DNA of 64,000 nt from Clostridioides difficile (GCF_900243075.1 NZ_OEZH01000182.1:49679-113678); one strand, 5' to 3'. Positions 1-8,801 are shown, counted from the stretch's first letter. A program made the numbers and translations. Notes: generated by a model not told the origin, from the sequence alone.

Positions 1-457
1 ATTCCTCATGTTTAGATTTATCTAGATCTTTTTCAATAACCTTAGATGCTGCAAGTAGTGCTATGTTAGATATATCATTCTTGATTTCATTTATAACCTT
101 TTGTCTTTCTTGTTCTATATCTTTGTTTGCTTTATTTTTTATATCAAGAGCATCTTTCTTTGCAGTATTTACTATATCATCTGATTTCTGCTCTGCTCTT
201 ATAGTTGCTTGTTTTATGATTTCTTGACCTTCATCTTTAGCAAAATTGATTTTTGACTCATATTCTTTTTTCAAAGCTAAACCTTCATTTTTTGCTTTTT
301 CGCCTTCTGCCAAATCATTTTTAATATCATTTTCTCTTGATTCAATTATATTTAATACTGGCTTGAATAAAAGCTTTCTCAGAAGTAAAAATATTATAAA
401 AGTATTAACAATTTGGAACACAAATTCCCATGTTATACCTACTAGTGCTTTTTCCAT
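1..457 (-). CDS. atpF: F-type ATP synthase subunit b (partial, C-terminus beyond window edge)
   Basis: Partial gene: the start codon is at 457 and the frame runs open off the left edge after about 152 codons. The translation starts MEKALVGITWEFVFQIVNTF, with a hydrophobic membrane segment over about residues 8-27. A long charged Glu/Lys/Ala-rich helix follows, as expected for the b subunit that forms the peripheral stalk linking Fo to F1. A clear AGGAGG site precedes the start. It follows atpE in the same direction, the usual place in an atp operon. The family is about 160-170 residues, so only a short C-terminal piece should be missing. Confidence 0.93.
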   Translation of the reverse strand, partial: MEKALVGITWEFVFQIVNTFIIFLLLRKLLFKPVLNIIESRENDIKNDLAEGEKAKNEGLALKKEYESKINFAKDEGQEIIKQATIRAEQKSDDIVNTAKKDALDIKNKANKDIEQERQKVINEIKNDISNIALLAASKVIEKDLDKSKHEE

Positions 458-486
458 AATTATCCTCCTTTCCATAAATCATAACT

Positions 487-530
487 ACTTATAATCACGA
501 GATGATAAAGTTCATCTCATGATTATAAGT
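487..530 (-). promoter_or_regulatory. Long stem-loop between atpE and atpF
   Basis: Positions 487-505 and 512-530 form an inverted repeat of 19 bp with one G-U-type mismatch and a 6-nt loop. A second weaker hairpin (531-537 with 554-560) lies on the atpE side. No T-run follows on the minus strand, so it does not look like a terminator. It lies in the atpE-atpF spacer of the operon mRNA, where RNA structures can stabilise or process the message and help make more c subunit than b. That role is inference. Confidence 0.6.
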
Positions 531-579
531 TTGAGATGATTTACCTATAAACCTATCTCAAAATATTTAAGGACTAAAT

Positions 580-840
580 CTACATTCCTAAGTATTTAAA
601 GAATGGATTTACGAATAGAAGTATTATTGATACAACCAAACCATATATTGCTGAAGACTCTGCTATAGCAACACCTAGTAATAAAGTTGAAGTTATATCA
701 CCTTTAGCTTCTGGTTGGTTTCCTACTGCTTCTGCAGCTTTACCTGCTGCTACACCTTGACCTATACCTGCACCTATACCTGTTGCAACTGCTATTCCTG
801 CTCCTATTGCTGATGCTGCCGCTACTATTGCTGTTTCCAT
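580..840 (-). CDS. atpE: F-type ATP synthase subunit c (Na+-type signature)
   Basis: 86-residue proteolipid with two membrane helices joined by the polar loop NQPEAKGD (residues 41-48). It forms the rotor ring of Fo. The ion-carrying carboxylate is Glu61 in the motif [10 protein letters not shown]. Gln28 in helix 1, plus Ser62, Ser63 and Tyr66 beside Glu61, match the ligand pattern known from Na+-translocating c rings such as Ilyobacter tartaricus (Gln32, Glu65, Ser66, Thr67, Tyr70). This suggests Na+ coupling, which is inferred from residues only. AGGAGG precedes the start. It lies between atpB and atpF. Confidence 0.96.
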   Translation of the reverse strand: METAIVAAASAIGAGIAVATGIGAGIGQGVAAGKAAEAVGNQPEAKGDITSTLLLGVAIAESSAIYGLVVSIILLFVNPFFKYLGM

Positions 841-909
841 AATTATTTCCTCCTTAAAACTTTAAATTTTTAAATTATTTTATTTTTTATCTTAATATAA
901 GTTGATTTC

Positions 910-1614
910 TTAATCTAATTCTCCTGCACTTGATATAAACACCATTGTTAACATTATAAATATATATGCCTGTAACAATCCTGCAAATAAGTCAAAATAC
1001 AAGTGTAATGGAACTGGTATTAATATCTGTCCAATTGGTATTGATAATCCTGGTATTAAACTAGATATAAAACCTAAAAGTTGATAAAACAGACCCATTA
1101 TAATTGTTCCACCTAAAATATTTCCAAATGGACGGAAACTTAATGATATTGGTCTAGCTAGCTCACCTATAATATTAATTGGCAACATTATGGCAAGTGG
1201 TTGAGCCAATTCTTTAAAGTATGATAACCCTTTAAATTTAACTCCTGCAAAATAAATCATAAAAAATGTAATCATTGCCCATGCAGCAGTTGTATCTAGG
1301 TCAGTTGTTGGTGATCTTAATCCAAGTAATGGGCTTAAATTTGAGCATGCGAAAAATAAAAACAAACTTCCTATGTATGGTATCATATATGGCATTCTTT
1401 TTATTGTATTCTTGCCCATAACATTTGTAACCATTTTAGCAAGACCACCTATTGCAAATTCTAAAAATATTTGGACTTTACTAGTTGGAACTTTTTTTAA
1501 GTTTCTAGTTAAAAAATAAGATGCTATCGCTAAAAAGGCCATTATTCCCCAACTTACTAGTATTGTTTCACTAATCTTAAAGTTTCCTATGAGATAATAA
1601 TGCGCTTGATTCAT
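910..1614 (-). CDS. atpB: F-type ATP synthase subunit a
   Basis: 234-residue polytopic membrane protein and stator half of the Fo ion channel. The conserved helix carrying the essential arginine is visible as ELARPISLSFRPFGN (about residues 151-165), followed by a C-terminal helix with QAYIFIMLTMVFISSA. Length matches the family. It starts 2 bases after the stop of the subunit-I gene and precedes atpE, the canonical order a-c-b. Together with AtpE it should set the coupling ion. Confidence 0.95.
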   Translation of the reverse strand: MNQAHYYLIGNFKISETILVSWGIMAFLAIASYFLTRNLKKVPTSKVQIFLEFAIGGLAKMVTNVMGKNTIKRMPYMIPYIGSLFLFFACSNLSPLLGLRSPTTDLDTTAAWAMITFFMIYFAGVKFKGLSYFKELAQPLAIMLPINIIGELARPISLSFRPFGNILGGTIIMGLFYQLLGFISSLIPGLSIPIGQILIPVPLHLYFDLFAGLLQAYIFIMLTMVFISSAGELD

Positions 1615-1616
1615 AC

Positions 1617-2003
1617 TTATGCCTCCTTCCTCTTTAATTTATTTATAAAGTTTTTTGATAATATGACAAACTTTGTACTCAATAATCCCAATGCTGTTCC
1701 GATTATATTTAAATGTGGTACCTTAGCTGAAGCAATTAGAACAACTGCCATTATAAATAACCTAATGGTATATTGTGCTGACGCATAAGCTTGTGCCTTT
1801 CCAGCAGGAAATGTCACTGATTTTTCCAGTGATATCGCCAATAATCTAAAATTTAACATAGCTATTATAGAGCCAAATATAAGTCCTAATAATACTGGCT
1901 TACTTAATGTTGATGTTATCAACATTAGCACAATTAAAACTACATCAAATATTACTATACCCTTTGTTACTGACCTTACCTGGTTAAGTAATTTTATATC
2001 CAA
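1617..2003 (-). CDS. atpI: ATP synthase subunit I family protein (AtpI-like)
   Basis: 128 residues with four predicted membrane helices (about 17-33, 36-52, 77-95 and 99-117) and a basic C-terminal tail. Small membrane proteins at this position, upstream of atpB, belong to the ATP synthase I family, which assists c-ring assembly in some bacteria. Sequence within this family is weakly conserved, so the assignment rests on topology, length and operon position between atpZ and atpB. It starts four bases after the atpZ stop. Confidence 0.75.
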   Translation of the reverse strand: MDIKLLNQVRSVTKGIVIFDVVLIVLMLITSTLSKPVLLGLIFGSIIAMLNFRLLAISLEKSVTFPAGKAQAYASAQYTIRLFIMAVVLIASAKVPHLNIIGTALGLLSTKFVILSKNFINKLKRKEA

Positions 2004-2007
2004 TATA

Positions 2008-2235
2008 TCACTTCCTTCGTGTATATACTATTAGAGTTTTATAAACACCACTAAAAGCACCTCCAACACCTAGCAATAAAAATATTATTGTCAGAACTGG
2101 AGTAGTATTTAATTTACTATCTAAAAATTTTCCTAAGAAAGTACATCCTAATATTGATATCACAATCATCAATCCTATTTGACTTATTAAACTAAACAAC
2201 TTTGCAATTTCCATATGTGTATTTTTTTTACTCAT
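2008..2235 (-). CDS. atpZ: AtpZ/AtpI family protein, first gene of the atp operon
   Basis: 75 residues with two membrane helices (about 13-33 and 47-66) separated by a short loop containing GKFLDSKLNTTP. This is typical of the AtpZ family (ATPase gene 1), small proteins found at the head of many atp operons and linked to Mg2+/Ca2+ handling or Fo assembly. It is the first gene of the operon here. The 184-bp spacer upstream to the dCMP deaminase gene should hold the atp promoter, but I could not pick a convincing one. Confidence 0.75.
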   Translation of the reverse strand: MSKKNTHMEIAKLFSLISQIGLMIVISILGCTFLGKFLDSKLNTTPVLTIIFLLLGVGGAFSGVYKTLIVYTRRK

Positions 2236-2419
2236 AAATAGTATCCCTCATTATTACAAAATAAATAACATGTAATTAATCTATCTCATAAATTTATTTA
2301 ATTATAAAATATATCTTACTACTAATTTGATGATTTTTCAAATACTTTCTTTTAACCATTTTATTTCAGTGTATTTCAGTGTCATAATTTGACATTTATT
2401 GTCACACCAATTTTATCTA

Positions 2420-2857
2420 CTAAAATTTTATGAGTTCTATTCCTGCTTCTTTTAATAATTCTGTAGACATATCATCTGGATAATCACCTTCATAAACAAT
2501 TTTTAATATCCCTGCATTTATGCACATTTTTGCACACAAAACACAAGGTCTTGTAGTAACATACAAAGTTGCCCCATCCACACTAATACCATTATGAGCA
2601 GCTTGTATTATGGCATTTTGTTCAGCATGTAATGCTCTACACAATTCATGTCTTTCTCCTGAGGGAATATTTAATTCCTGCCTTTTACATCCAATATTTT
2701 CACAGTGTTCAAGATTTCTTGGGGAGCCATTATATCCAGTTGTTAATATTTGTTTGTCTCTTACAATGACAGCTCCTACTTGTCTTCTAATACAAGTTGA
2801 ACGCTTTTTCACTACCTCTGCAATTTCCATGAAGTATTCATCCCATGATGGTCTCAT
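2420..2857 (-). CDS. comEB: dCMP deaminase (ComEB-like)
   Basis: 145 residues, a cytidine/deoxycytidylate deaminase fold enzyme that converts dCMP to dUMP to feed dTMP synthesis. The zinc site is clear: HAEQNAI (about residues 77-83) supplies the His ligand and catalytic Glu, and PCVLCAKMC (about 104-112) supplies the Cys pair. An upstream Cys/His-rich loop (CENIGCKRQ) is typical of the dCMP deaminase subgroup. It stands alone between the atp operon and the YqeB-like gene. Other deaminases share HAE and PCxxC, but length and the N-terminal PSWDEYFM motif favour dCMP deaminase. Confidence 0.92.
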   Translation of the reverse strand: MRPSWDEYFMEIAEVVKKRSTCIRRQVGAVIVRDKQILTTGYNGSPRNLEHCENIGCKRQELNIPSGERHELCRALHAEQNAIIQAAHNGISVDGATLYVTTRPCVLCAKMCINAGILKIVYEGDYPDDMSTELLKEAGIELIKF

Positions 2858-2966
2858 AATTTACTTTTCTCCTCTTTGCTTATGTACTAGTCTTATATAT
2901 TTATTAGATTTCAACCTAAATAAATACTTATTTTTATATTATATACACATGTTAATTGAATGTCCA

Positions 2967-3019
2967 ATAAAAAAAGAGCATTTTTACCATTTAAATTTTA
3001 AATACCCGTTATATGCTCT
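2967..3019 (-). terminator. Intrinsic terminator after the YqeB-like gene
   Basis: Stem AGAGCAT (2975-2981) pairs with ATGCTCT (3013-3019), with a long AT-rich loop. On the minus strand the stem is followed by a run of T (complement of the A-run at 2969-2975). It lies downstream of the stop at 3083. Confidence 0.75.
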
Positions 3020-3082
3020 CTTTAATCTATTAAATTTATTATATCATCTTAATAAAATATTAATAGCTTTATCTAATATAAA

Positions 3083-3898
3083 TTAATTTTTGGGATAAAT
3101 CCCATTGTTTAATATTGCTTCTAAAACCCCTCCAGCTATGCATCTAGCTTTATCTGATATTGTAAAAGCATTCTTAACTTCTTCTTTTCTAGGGTCTATG
3201 TCTAGTATTTTTAAATTTTTATTTACCTTTGCTCCATCTTTTAGTAATCCTCTAAGAACTCCAGATATTGTCGCTCTAACTTCATGTTTTTTTTCATAAT
3301 CATTAATATAACAAAGTAAGTCTCCCTTTTCAACTACATCGCCTATCTTACATACATTTTCCATTATTCCATTGTACTGTGAATGCATTACCCTCTCTTT
3401 TGAAAAACCTTTTATTGCTCCTGGTACTCCTGTATTTTCTTCTGCTCTTCCATTAGTTATTATTCTTCCTAGATTATGACCTCTCATTGTCTCTATAACA
3501 ATATCTACATCTTCTCCTGCACAAAACCCAGGACCTAAGGCTATTGTAAGTGGTGCCATATCTTTAGTAGTACCTAAATTTTTCTTAGCTAATATCCCAT
3601 CAACCAAAACAATTGGATTTAGCTTAGATAATTTTTCTCCTTTGGGGTCTATAATTAATGCTACCTTACCTTGAGATAATGTTTCTTCTATTTCTTTTTC
3701 AGTATAGCAAAGTATACACTCTACGCCTTCAATGGTTACTTTTTTTTCATAAACAGCCTCACAAAAAGAAATTTGTCTTCTTATAGCTAATGGCTCTTCT
3801 ATTTCTAGAGCAACTACTTTAAAACCACTGTTGTGTAATTTATGAATAACTGCTGTTGCTAAATCTCCAGCTCCTCTTACCACTATACAATTTTTCAT
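3083..3898 (-). CDS. yqeB: YqeB/EF2563-type selenium-dependent molybdenum hydroxylase maturation protein
   Basis: 271 residues. The N-terminus MKNCIVVRGAGDLATAVIHKL is a Rossmann-like nucleotide-binding start typical of the YqeB family. This family occurs with selenium-dependent molybdenum hydroxylases and their labile-selenium cofactor genes. Further family marks are a GPGFCAGEDVD stretch (about 134-144), a GRI..NGRAEENTG segment, and a C-terminal part with a lipoyl-like turn (GDVVEKGDLL). None of the other hydroxylase or maturation genes is in this window, so the gene is isolated here. The exact biochemical step is not settled for the family. Confidence 0.82.
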   Translation of the reverse strand: MKNCIVVRGAGDLATAVIHKLHNSGFKVVALEIEEPLAIRRQISFCEAVYEKKVTIEGVECILCYTEKEIEETLSQGKVALIIDPKGEKLSKLNPIVLVDGILAKKNLGTTKDMAPLTIALGPGFCAGEDVDIVIETMRGHNLGRIITNGRAEENTGVPGAIKGFSKERVMHSQYNGIMENVCKIGDVVEKGDLLCYINDYEKKHEVRATISGVLRGLLKDGAKVNKNLKILDIDPRKEEVKNAFTISDKARCIAGGVLEAILNNGIYPKN

Positions 3899-3950
3899 GT
3901 ATTACCACTCCCAATAATATTATTAATATTTCATTCTTAATTCAATTAAT

Positions 3951-3980
3951 ACATTTAACACATTTAATACATTTAATACA
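3951..3980. repeat. Short tandem repeat, 9-bp unit
   Basis: Consecutive units ACATTTAAC, ACATTTAAT, ACATTTAAT and a degenerate ACATATCAA start at 3951, 3960, 3969 and 3978. The array sits 53 bp upstream of the YqeB-like start codon, so copy-number change could alter promoter spacing. That effect is speculative. Confidence 0.7.
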
Positions 3981-4016
3981 TATCAATTTAATCGTAAGCA
4001 ACTAACATGCCACATT

Positions 4017-4064
4017 AAAAAGAACTAATATTTTGTAGAATTCTATAAAATAGCCATTCTTTTT
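4017..4064. terminator. Bidirectional terminator-like hairpin
   Basis: Outer stem AAAAAGAA/TTCTTTTT and inner stem TATTTT-TAGAATTCTA-AAAATA form one extended imperfect palindrome with A/T runs on both sides. It is a second hairpin downstream of the upp terminator. Confidence 0.5.
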
Positions 4065-4137
4065 GAATTGGTAAAAACTTTTTATTCTCAATTCGAGAAA
4101 TTTATCAATTCAAGAATTCCTATTTTGAGAAAAATAC

Positions 4138-4195
4138 ATAAAAAGGAACCTTCTTACATAAAATTATATACACTACATAAGAAAGTCCCTAATAA
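4138..4195 (-). terminator. Intrinsic terminator of the tsaC-ywlE-rpiB-upp operon
   Basis: On the minus strand a stem reading roughly GGGACTTTCTTATGTA pairs, with G-U wobbles, to TATGTAAGAAGGTTCC. It is followed by TTTTT at the 4138 side. It lies 20 bases after the upp stop. Confidence 0.7.
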
Positions 4196-4215
4196 ATATT
4201 TATGGTTATTTATTT

Positions 4216-4845
4216 TTATTTAGTTCCAAATAATCTATCTCCAGCATCACCAAGACCAGGAATTATATATCCATGTTCATTTAATCTTTCATCAACTGAT
4301 GCAACATATATATTAACATCATCATGATATTTTTGTACTTCTGCTATACCTTCTGGTGCAGCTACTAAATTAGCTAATTTTATACTTTTAGCTCCTTTAG
4401 ATTTAAGTAAATCTATAGCTGCTACAGCAGACCCTCCTGTTGCAAGCATAGGGTCAACTACTATTATATCTCTTTCTCCAATGTCTTGAGGAAGCTTACA
4501 ATAATATTCAACTGGTTTTAATGTTTCTGGGTCTCTATATAGTCCTACATGTCCAACTTTTGCTGCTGGCATTAAACTTACTAATCCATCTACCATTCCA
4601 AGACCTGCTCTTAAAATTGGAATTATTGCTAACTTTTTACCTGCAACTACTTTAGATGATGTTTTTTGAATAGGAGTTTCTATTTCTACATCTTTTAATG
4701 GTATATCTTTTGTTATTTCATATCCCATTAACATTGCAATTTCAGTTAAAAGTTCTCTAAAGTCTTTAGAACCAGTATTTTTATCTCTCATTAAAGTTAA
4801 TTTATGTTGTATTAATGGATGGTTTGTCTCTACCACTTTACTCAT
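4216..4845 (-). CDS. upp: Uracil phosphoribosyltransferase
   Basis: 209 residues, the standard length. It makes UMP from uracil and PRPP in pyrimidine salvage. The PRPP-binding motif is visible as [15 protein letters not shown] (about residues 130-144), and the C-terminal uracil-binding part contains the conserved [17 protein letters not shown]. An AGGAGG site precedes the ATG. It is the last gene of a run with tsaC, ywlE and rpiB in the same direction, the same neighbourhood as ywlC-ywlE-rpiB-(glyA)-upp in Bacillus. A terminator follows. Confidence 0.97.
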   Translation of the reverse strand: MSKVVETNHPLIQHKLTLMRDKNTGSKDFRELLTEIAMLMGYEITKDIPLKDVEIETPIQKTSSKVVAGKKLAIIPILRAGLGMVDGLVSLMPAAKVGHVGLYRDPETLKPVEYYCKLPQDIGERDIIVVDPMLATGGSAVAAIDLLKSKGAKSIKLANLVAAPEGIAEVQKYHDDVNIYVASVDERLNEHGYIIPGLGDAGDRLFGTK

Positions 4846-4880
4846 TTTGATAATTCCTCCTGATAAAACTGTAATTTTTA

Positions 4881-5333
4881 TTATTTATTGTGTTTTTCTT
4901 CTATTGATTTAATCATATTTACTCTTCTAGCATGTCTATCACCTTCAAAATCTGTATTAATCCATGCTTCAACTATTTCAAGTGCTAGACCTTTTCCTAA
5001 AACTCTTTCACCTAATGATAACATGTTTGCATCATTATGTGCTTTTGACATTTTTGCAGAAAATACATCTGATACAACTGCACATCTTATCCCAGGAACC
5101 TTATTAGCAGCTAGAGATATTCCTATTCCTGTACCACAACATAATATTCCATAATCTACTTCTTTATTTATAACTGCATTTGCAACTGCTTCTCCATAAA
5201 CAGGATAATCAACAGAATCTGTCGCATTATTAGTTCCATAATCTACACATTTTATACCTTTAGCTTCTAAATAGTTTATTATTTCCTGTTTTAAATTATA
5301 TCCTCCATGGTCACAACCTAATCCTATCTTCAT
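4881..5333 (-). CDS. rpiB: Ribose-5-phosphate isomerase B
   Basis: 150 residues, RpiB/LacA family, interconverting ribose-5-phosphate and ribulose-5-phosphate. Family marks: [13 protein letters not shown] at the N-terminus (substrate-binding Asp-His), and the active-site stretch [17 protein letters not shown] (about residues 62-78) with the catalytic Cys and anion-binding loop. A conserved [12 protein letters not shown] follows. Some relatives act on allose or galactose phosphates, but the upp/tsaC context and the intact RpiB motifs favour the pentose enzyme. It lies between ywlE and upp. Confidence 0.94.
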   Translation of the reverse strand: MKIGLGCDHGGYNLKQEIINYLEAKGIKCVDYGTNNATDSVDYPVYGEAVANAVINKEVDYGILCCGTGIGISLAANKVPGIRCAVVSDVFSAKMSKAHNDANMLSLGERVLGKGLALEIVEAWINTDFEGDRHARRVNMIKSIEEKHNK

Positions 5334-5349
5334 TTGTTTATCCTCCGTT

Positions 5350-5799
5350 TTATATTTTTTTTACTATTTCATTGACAGAATATATTATTTCTCTCATAGT
5401 ATTTCTATAAGTATCTAAATTTCCTCCAAATGGGTCAGAAATATCTGACTCATTTTTATTTACAAACCCTTTAAAAGTATACACTTTTTCTCTGCATTTT
5501 GGAACTGCTTGTACTAAAATTTCTTTATGTGATTTAGTCATTGTTAGTACTATATCTGATTTATCGATTAATTCTTTGGTAATTACTTTACTTCTATGAT
5601 TTGATAAGTCTATACCAACTTCTTTTAATGCTTCTATAGAATTTTTAGAAGCAGCCATTCCATCTACTGTAGATATACCTGCTGATGATATAGAATATTC
5701 TTCAATATTTTTTCCAGATTCTTTAATTGCTTTCTTTAATATAGCCTCAGCCATAGGACTTCTACAAGTATTCCCTGTACATACAATAAGTATATTCAT
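5350..5799 (-). CDS. ywlE: Low-molecular-weight phosphatase, YwlE-like (probable protein arginine phosphatase)
   Basis: 149 residues. The P-loop CTGNTCRS (Cys7 to Ser14) fits the CX5R signature of low-molecular-weight phosphatases, and the general-acid Asp is in SDPFGG near residue 121. Thr11 of the loop matches the threonine that selects phospho-arginine in Bacillus YwlE, where tyrosine phosphatases usually carry Ile or another bulky residue. This suggests reversal of McsB-type arginine phosphorylation. The neighbour tsaC (ywlC) supports the YwlE assignment. Substrate specificity is inferred from this one residue and context. Confidence 0.87.
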   Translation of the reverse strand: MNILIVCTGNTCRSPMAEAILKKAIKESGKNIEEYSISSAGISTVDGMAASKNSIEALKEVGIDLSNHRSKVITKELIDKSDIVLTMTKSHKEILVQAVPKCREKVYTFKGFVNKNESDISDPFGGNLDTYRNTMREIIYSVNEIVKKI

Positions 5800-5815
5800 A
5801 TTTTACAACTCCCTT

Positions 5816-6877
5816 TTATGCCTTTATTACTCTATATCCTGCTGACTTCAGTAGTCTATTCATAATTGCTTGTCCAACACCAGTCTTAGGGAACTCCTCT
5901 GAGTATATGACATCAATACCCTTTTTATCCATTTCTATAAGGGCATCAAACAGATTACTTGCAACTTCCTCAAGAGAGCTTCCTAAATCTATTACTTCTC
6001 CATCATAAAACTCTCTGTTTCTACTAATACACATTACACCTGTCTTTAGACCTTTTTCTTTATTAGATTTTATCATATCATTAATCTTTGTTGCTACATT
6101 TTCTCTTTTTCCAGATATAATATATACATCTGCATTTGGAGAATAGTGTTTATATTTCATTCCAGGAGCTTTAGCTTTTTGATTATCTTCTTTTTTACTT
6201 AATGATGGGTCAAGCTTTACTTCTCCAAGAAGTTCCTCTAAAACTTCCTTGGTTATACTTCCTGGTCTCAATATCATAGGAGTTTCTTCTGTTAGGTCTA
6301 ATACAGTTGACTCCAATCCAAAATTACAATCTCCTCCTAAAACTATTCCATCTACTCTTCCATTCATTTCTTCATATACGTGTTTTGCTTTTGTTGGAGA
6401 TGGTCGACCTGATATATTTGCAGAAGGAGCTGCAATAGGTATACCAGATTCTTTTATTATTTCCCTGGCAATAACATTAGAAGGCATCCTTATTGCAACT
6501 GTATCAAGCCCACCACTAGTTCTATATGGAATTATATCTTTCTTATTTAATATGATTGTTATAGGTCCTGGCCAAAGCTTTTCTATAACAAGTTTAGCTT
6601 TATCACTTATATCTTTTGCTAAATTATATACCTCTTCTTTTTCATATATATGGACTATTAATGGATTATCACTTGGTCTTCCTTTAGCTTCATAAATCTT
6701 CTTTACTGCATTTTCATCTAACGCATTTGCACCTAGACCATACACTGTCTCAGTTGGAAAAATAACTGTTTTGCCCTCTCTAAGAAGTTTTGCTTGTATT
6801 TTTATTTCCTCATAATCAATATTATTTATATCAATATTACTTATAATAGTTTTCATCTTTTGTATGCCTGCTTTCAT
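5816..6877 (-). CDS. tsaC: L-threonylcarbamoyladenylate synthase (Sua5/YwlC type)
   Basis: 353 residues, with an N-terminal YrdC domain (about 20-215) and a C-terminal Sua5 domain. It makes threonylcarbamoyl-AMP from threonine, bicarbonate and ATP for the t6A37 modification of ANN-decoding tRNAs. Recognisable segments are GKTVIFPTETVYGLGANA, KGRPSDNPLIVHI and the KxR/SxN core SANISGRPSPT. KAPGMKYKHYSP marks the linker into the Sua5 domain. Translation may start at ATG 6877 or at the in-frame ATG 7 codons later (6856); neither has a strong ribosome site. Only 7 bases separate 6877 from the stop of the ZIP gene, so it may be translationally coupled. Confidence 0.93.
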   Translation of the reverse strand: MKAGIQKMKTIISNIDINNIDYEEIKIQAKLLREGKTVIFPTETVYGLGANALDENAVKKIYEAKGRPSDNPLIVHIYEKEEVYNLAKDISDKAKLVIEKLWPGPITIILNKKDIIPYRTSGGLDTVAIRMPSNVIAREIIKESGIPIAAPSANISGRPSPTKAKHVYEEMNGRVDGIVLGGDCNFGLESTVLDLTEETPMILRPGSITKEVLEELLGEVKLDPSLSKKEDNQKAKAPGMKYKHYSPNADVYIISGKRENVATKINDMIKSNKEKGLKTGVMCISRNREFYDGEVIDLGSSLEEVASNLFDALIEMDKKGIDVIYSEEFPKTGVGQAIMNRLLKSAGYRVIKA

Positions 6878-6884
6878 TTTAATT

Positions 6885-7565
6885 TTATATATAGTTTACA
6901 ATCATTGTACCTAACAAAAAACCAATTATACAATACACACTTTTTGAATGTGGAAAAATTTCTTCCAATACAACATACATCATAGTACCTCCTGCTGTAG
7001 CAAGAAATACTCCTATAAGAGAAGTGAATACTCCTCCAAAATAAACACCTAAAAAACTTCCTAAGCCCATAGGCAATCCAGCTATTACAGTAAATAAAAT
7101 AACTTTACTTAGTTTCATTTTATTACAAACTAAGCCCAATGCCATAGCCAATCCTTCTGGTATGTTATGTAGACCTATAACTATAGCAAGAGTAATACCC
7201 AAACTTTCAGTTGACATAAAAGAAGAACCAATAGCTAGTCCTTCTGGTAAATTATGTAGTAATATACTTATGAATATAAGATACCCAGATGCCATACTTC
7301 CAGATACATCTAATTTTGTTTTTATGTACATAGTTATAAGAGCTCCAACAAATGTAAATATAACTGTGTTGATTATCCCCATTTTGTCCATTGATTCTTT
7401 CATCAAATCAAACACCACTACAGCCAACATTATTCCGCCAGATAATCCCATAAAGAAATTTAGATATTTATCAACTTCTCTTTTAAAAATAGCTGATATT
7501 ACTCCTCCTAATCCTGTCCCTATAACACCTGCCAAAAGACCAATCATTGTTACTTTTAGTATCAT
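6885..7565 (-). CDS. ZIP-family divalent metal transporter
   Basis: 226 residues with about eight membrane helices. The ZIP metal-site motifs are present as HNLPEGLAIG (about residues 104-113) in helix 4 and HNIPEGLAMAL (about 133-143) in helix 5. These supply the His/Asn/Glu ligands for Zn2+ or similar ions. The protein is a little shorter than common bacterial ZIPs and lacks a His-rich loop, so the metal cannot be named from sequence. It precedes tsaC by 7 bases and may be co-transcribed with it. Confidence 0.88.
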   Translation of the reverse strand: MILKVTMIGLLAGVIGTGLGGVISAIFKREVDKYLNFFMGLSGGIMLAVVVFDLMKESMDKMGIINTVIFTFVGALITMYIKTKLDVSGSMASGYLIFISILLHNLPEGLAIGSSFMSTESLGITLAIVIGLHNIPEGLAMALGLVCNKMKLSKVILFTVIAGLPMGLGSFLGVYFGGVFTSLIGVFLATAGGTMMYVVLEEIFPHSKSVYCIIGFLLGTMIVNYI

Positions 7566-7625
7566 ATAACCCTCCTATACTTGTATATAACAATTATATA
7601 CAGTAGAATATGATAACATGACCTA

Positions 7626-7680
7626 AAATGCAAAATAGCTGTTTCAAAATAGAAAATAATTTCTAGAAAGAAACAGCTTC
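7626..7680 (-). terminator. Intrinsic terminator after prfA
   Basis: AGCTGTTTC and GAAACAGCT form a 9-bp stem around an internal TTTCTAGAAA-type loop, downstream of the prfA stop. It separates the rpmE-to-prfA genes from the ZIP-tsaC operon. Confidence 0.7.
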
Positions 7681-7693
7681 TTTAAAACATTAC

Positions 7694-8758
7694 TTATATT
7701 GCAGTCATTTTTTCTGTTTGGTCAACAGTAATTAAAGCATCTATCATTTCATCTATATCTCCATCTAAGAATGCATCTAGCTTATATAAAGTTAAATTTA
7801 TTCTATGGTCACTTATTCTACCTTGAGGGAAATTATATGTTCTTATTCTTTCCGATCTGTCTCCTGTTCCGACTTGGCTTTTTCTTTCTGCTGCTATATC
7901 TTTGTGTTGTTCTGCCAATGCTTTATCGTAAAGTCTAGCTTTTAATATTTTTAAAGCTTGCTCTTTATTTTTTAATTGTGATTTTCCATCTTGACAAGAT
8001 ACTACCTCACCTGTAGGTATATGTGTTACCCTAACCGCAGAGTCAGTAGTGTTGACACTTTGCCCTCCATTACCTGAAGAACGGAAAACGTCTATTCTTA
8101 AATCATTTGGATTTATTTCAACTTCTACATCTTCAACTTCTGGTAATACTGCAACAGTAGAAGTTGATGTGTGTATTCTTCCACCAGATTCAGTTGATGG
8201 TATTCTTTGAACTCTATGAACTCCAGATTCATACTTTAATCTTGAGTAAGCACCTTTACCTTTTATCATAAAAGATACTTCTTTATATCCGCCAACTCCA
8301 GTATCACTTGCACTTAATAATTCTATTTTCCATCTTCTTCTTTCAGCATATCTTGAATACATTCTAAATAAATCACCCGCAAATAGAGCTGCTTCATCTC
8401 CTCCAGCTCCACCTCTAATTTCAACTATAACGTTCTTGTCATCATTAGGGTCTTTAGGTAATAATAGTATTTTTATTTCGTCCTCTAGAGGTGCTACTTT
8501 TTCTTCCATCTCAGCTAACTCCATCTTAGCTAATTCTCTTAATTCCTCATCTGACTCTTCTTGTAAAATTTCTTTTGATTCTTTTATACTATCTAAAACA
8601 CTTTTATACTCTCTGTATTTCATAACAATAGGCTCTAAGTCAGCATGCTCTTTTATATACTTTTGCCAAACTTTTTGATCATTTATTACATCAGGATCAC
8701 CTATTTTTTCACTTAAGTCTTTATATGTATCTTCCAATACCTCTAATTTTTTTAACAT
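7694..8758 (-). CDS. prfA: Peptide chain release factor 1
   Basis: 354 residues. It recognises UAA and UAG stop codons and triggers peptide release. The universal GGQ motif is in [12 protein letters not shown], and the preceding [21 protein letters not shown] is the conserved class I release-factor core. The anticodon-like recognition segment lies in the middle domain. It is followed closely by prmC, whose product methylates the GGQ glutamine, a functional pairing conserved in bacteria. Length is normal. Confidence 0.97.
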   Translation of the reverse strand: MLKKLEVLEDTYKDLSEKIGDPDVINDQKVWQKYIKEHADLEPIVMKYREYKSVLDSIKESKEILQEESDEELRELAKMELAEMEEKVAPLEDEIKILLLPKDPNDDKNVIVEIRGGAGGDEAALFAGDLFRMYSRYAERRRWKIELLSASDTGVGGYKEVSFMIKGKGAYSRLKYESGVHRVQRIPSTESGGRIHTSTSTVAVLPEVEDVEVEINPNDLRIDVFRSSGNGGQSVNTTDSAVRVTHIPTGEVVSCQDGKSQLKNKEQALKILKARLYDKALAEQHKDIAAERKSQVGTGDRSERIRTYNFPQGRISDHRINLTLYKLDAFLDGDIDEMIDALITVDQTEKMTAI

Positions 8759-8801
8759 ACTTTCACCTCGATTAAATGTAACATATCAATTGTTGATTAT
8801 A

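Larger units (their letters stand above)
3899..4215. other. Intergenic region with 9-bp tandem repeat and two terminator-like hairpins
   Basis: This 317-bp gap lies between upp and the YqeB-like gene. It holds about 3.5 copies of a 9-bp repeat (ACATTTAAY, 3951-3980), a long near-palindromic hairpin (4017-4064) and the upp terminator (4138-4195). No ORF with a ribosome binding site was seen. The promoter of the YqeB-like gene should lie near the repeat but is not obvious. Confidence 0.6.

Noticed and set aside
2610..3086. Plus-strand open frame of 158 codons over the dCMP deaminase gene
   Set aside because: Antisense shadow of a well-supported gene; no ribosome site and no recognisable protein.
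3899..4215. Riboswitch or small RNA between upp and the YqeB-like gene
   Set aside because: Apart from two hairpins with T-runs I found no conserved aptamer pattern or promoter; best explained as terminators.
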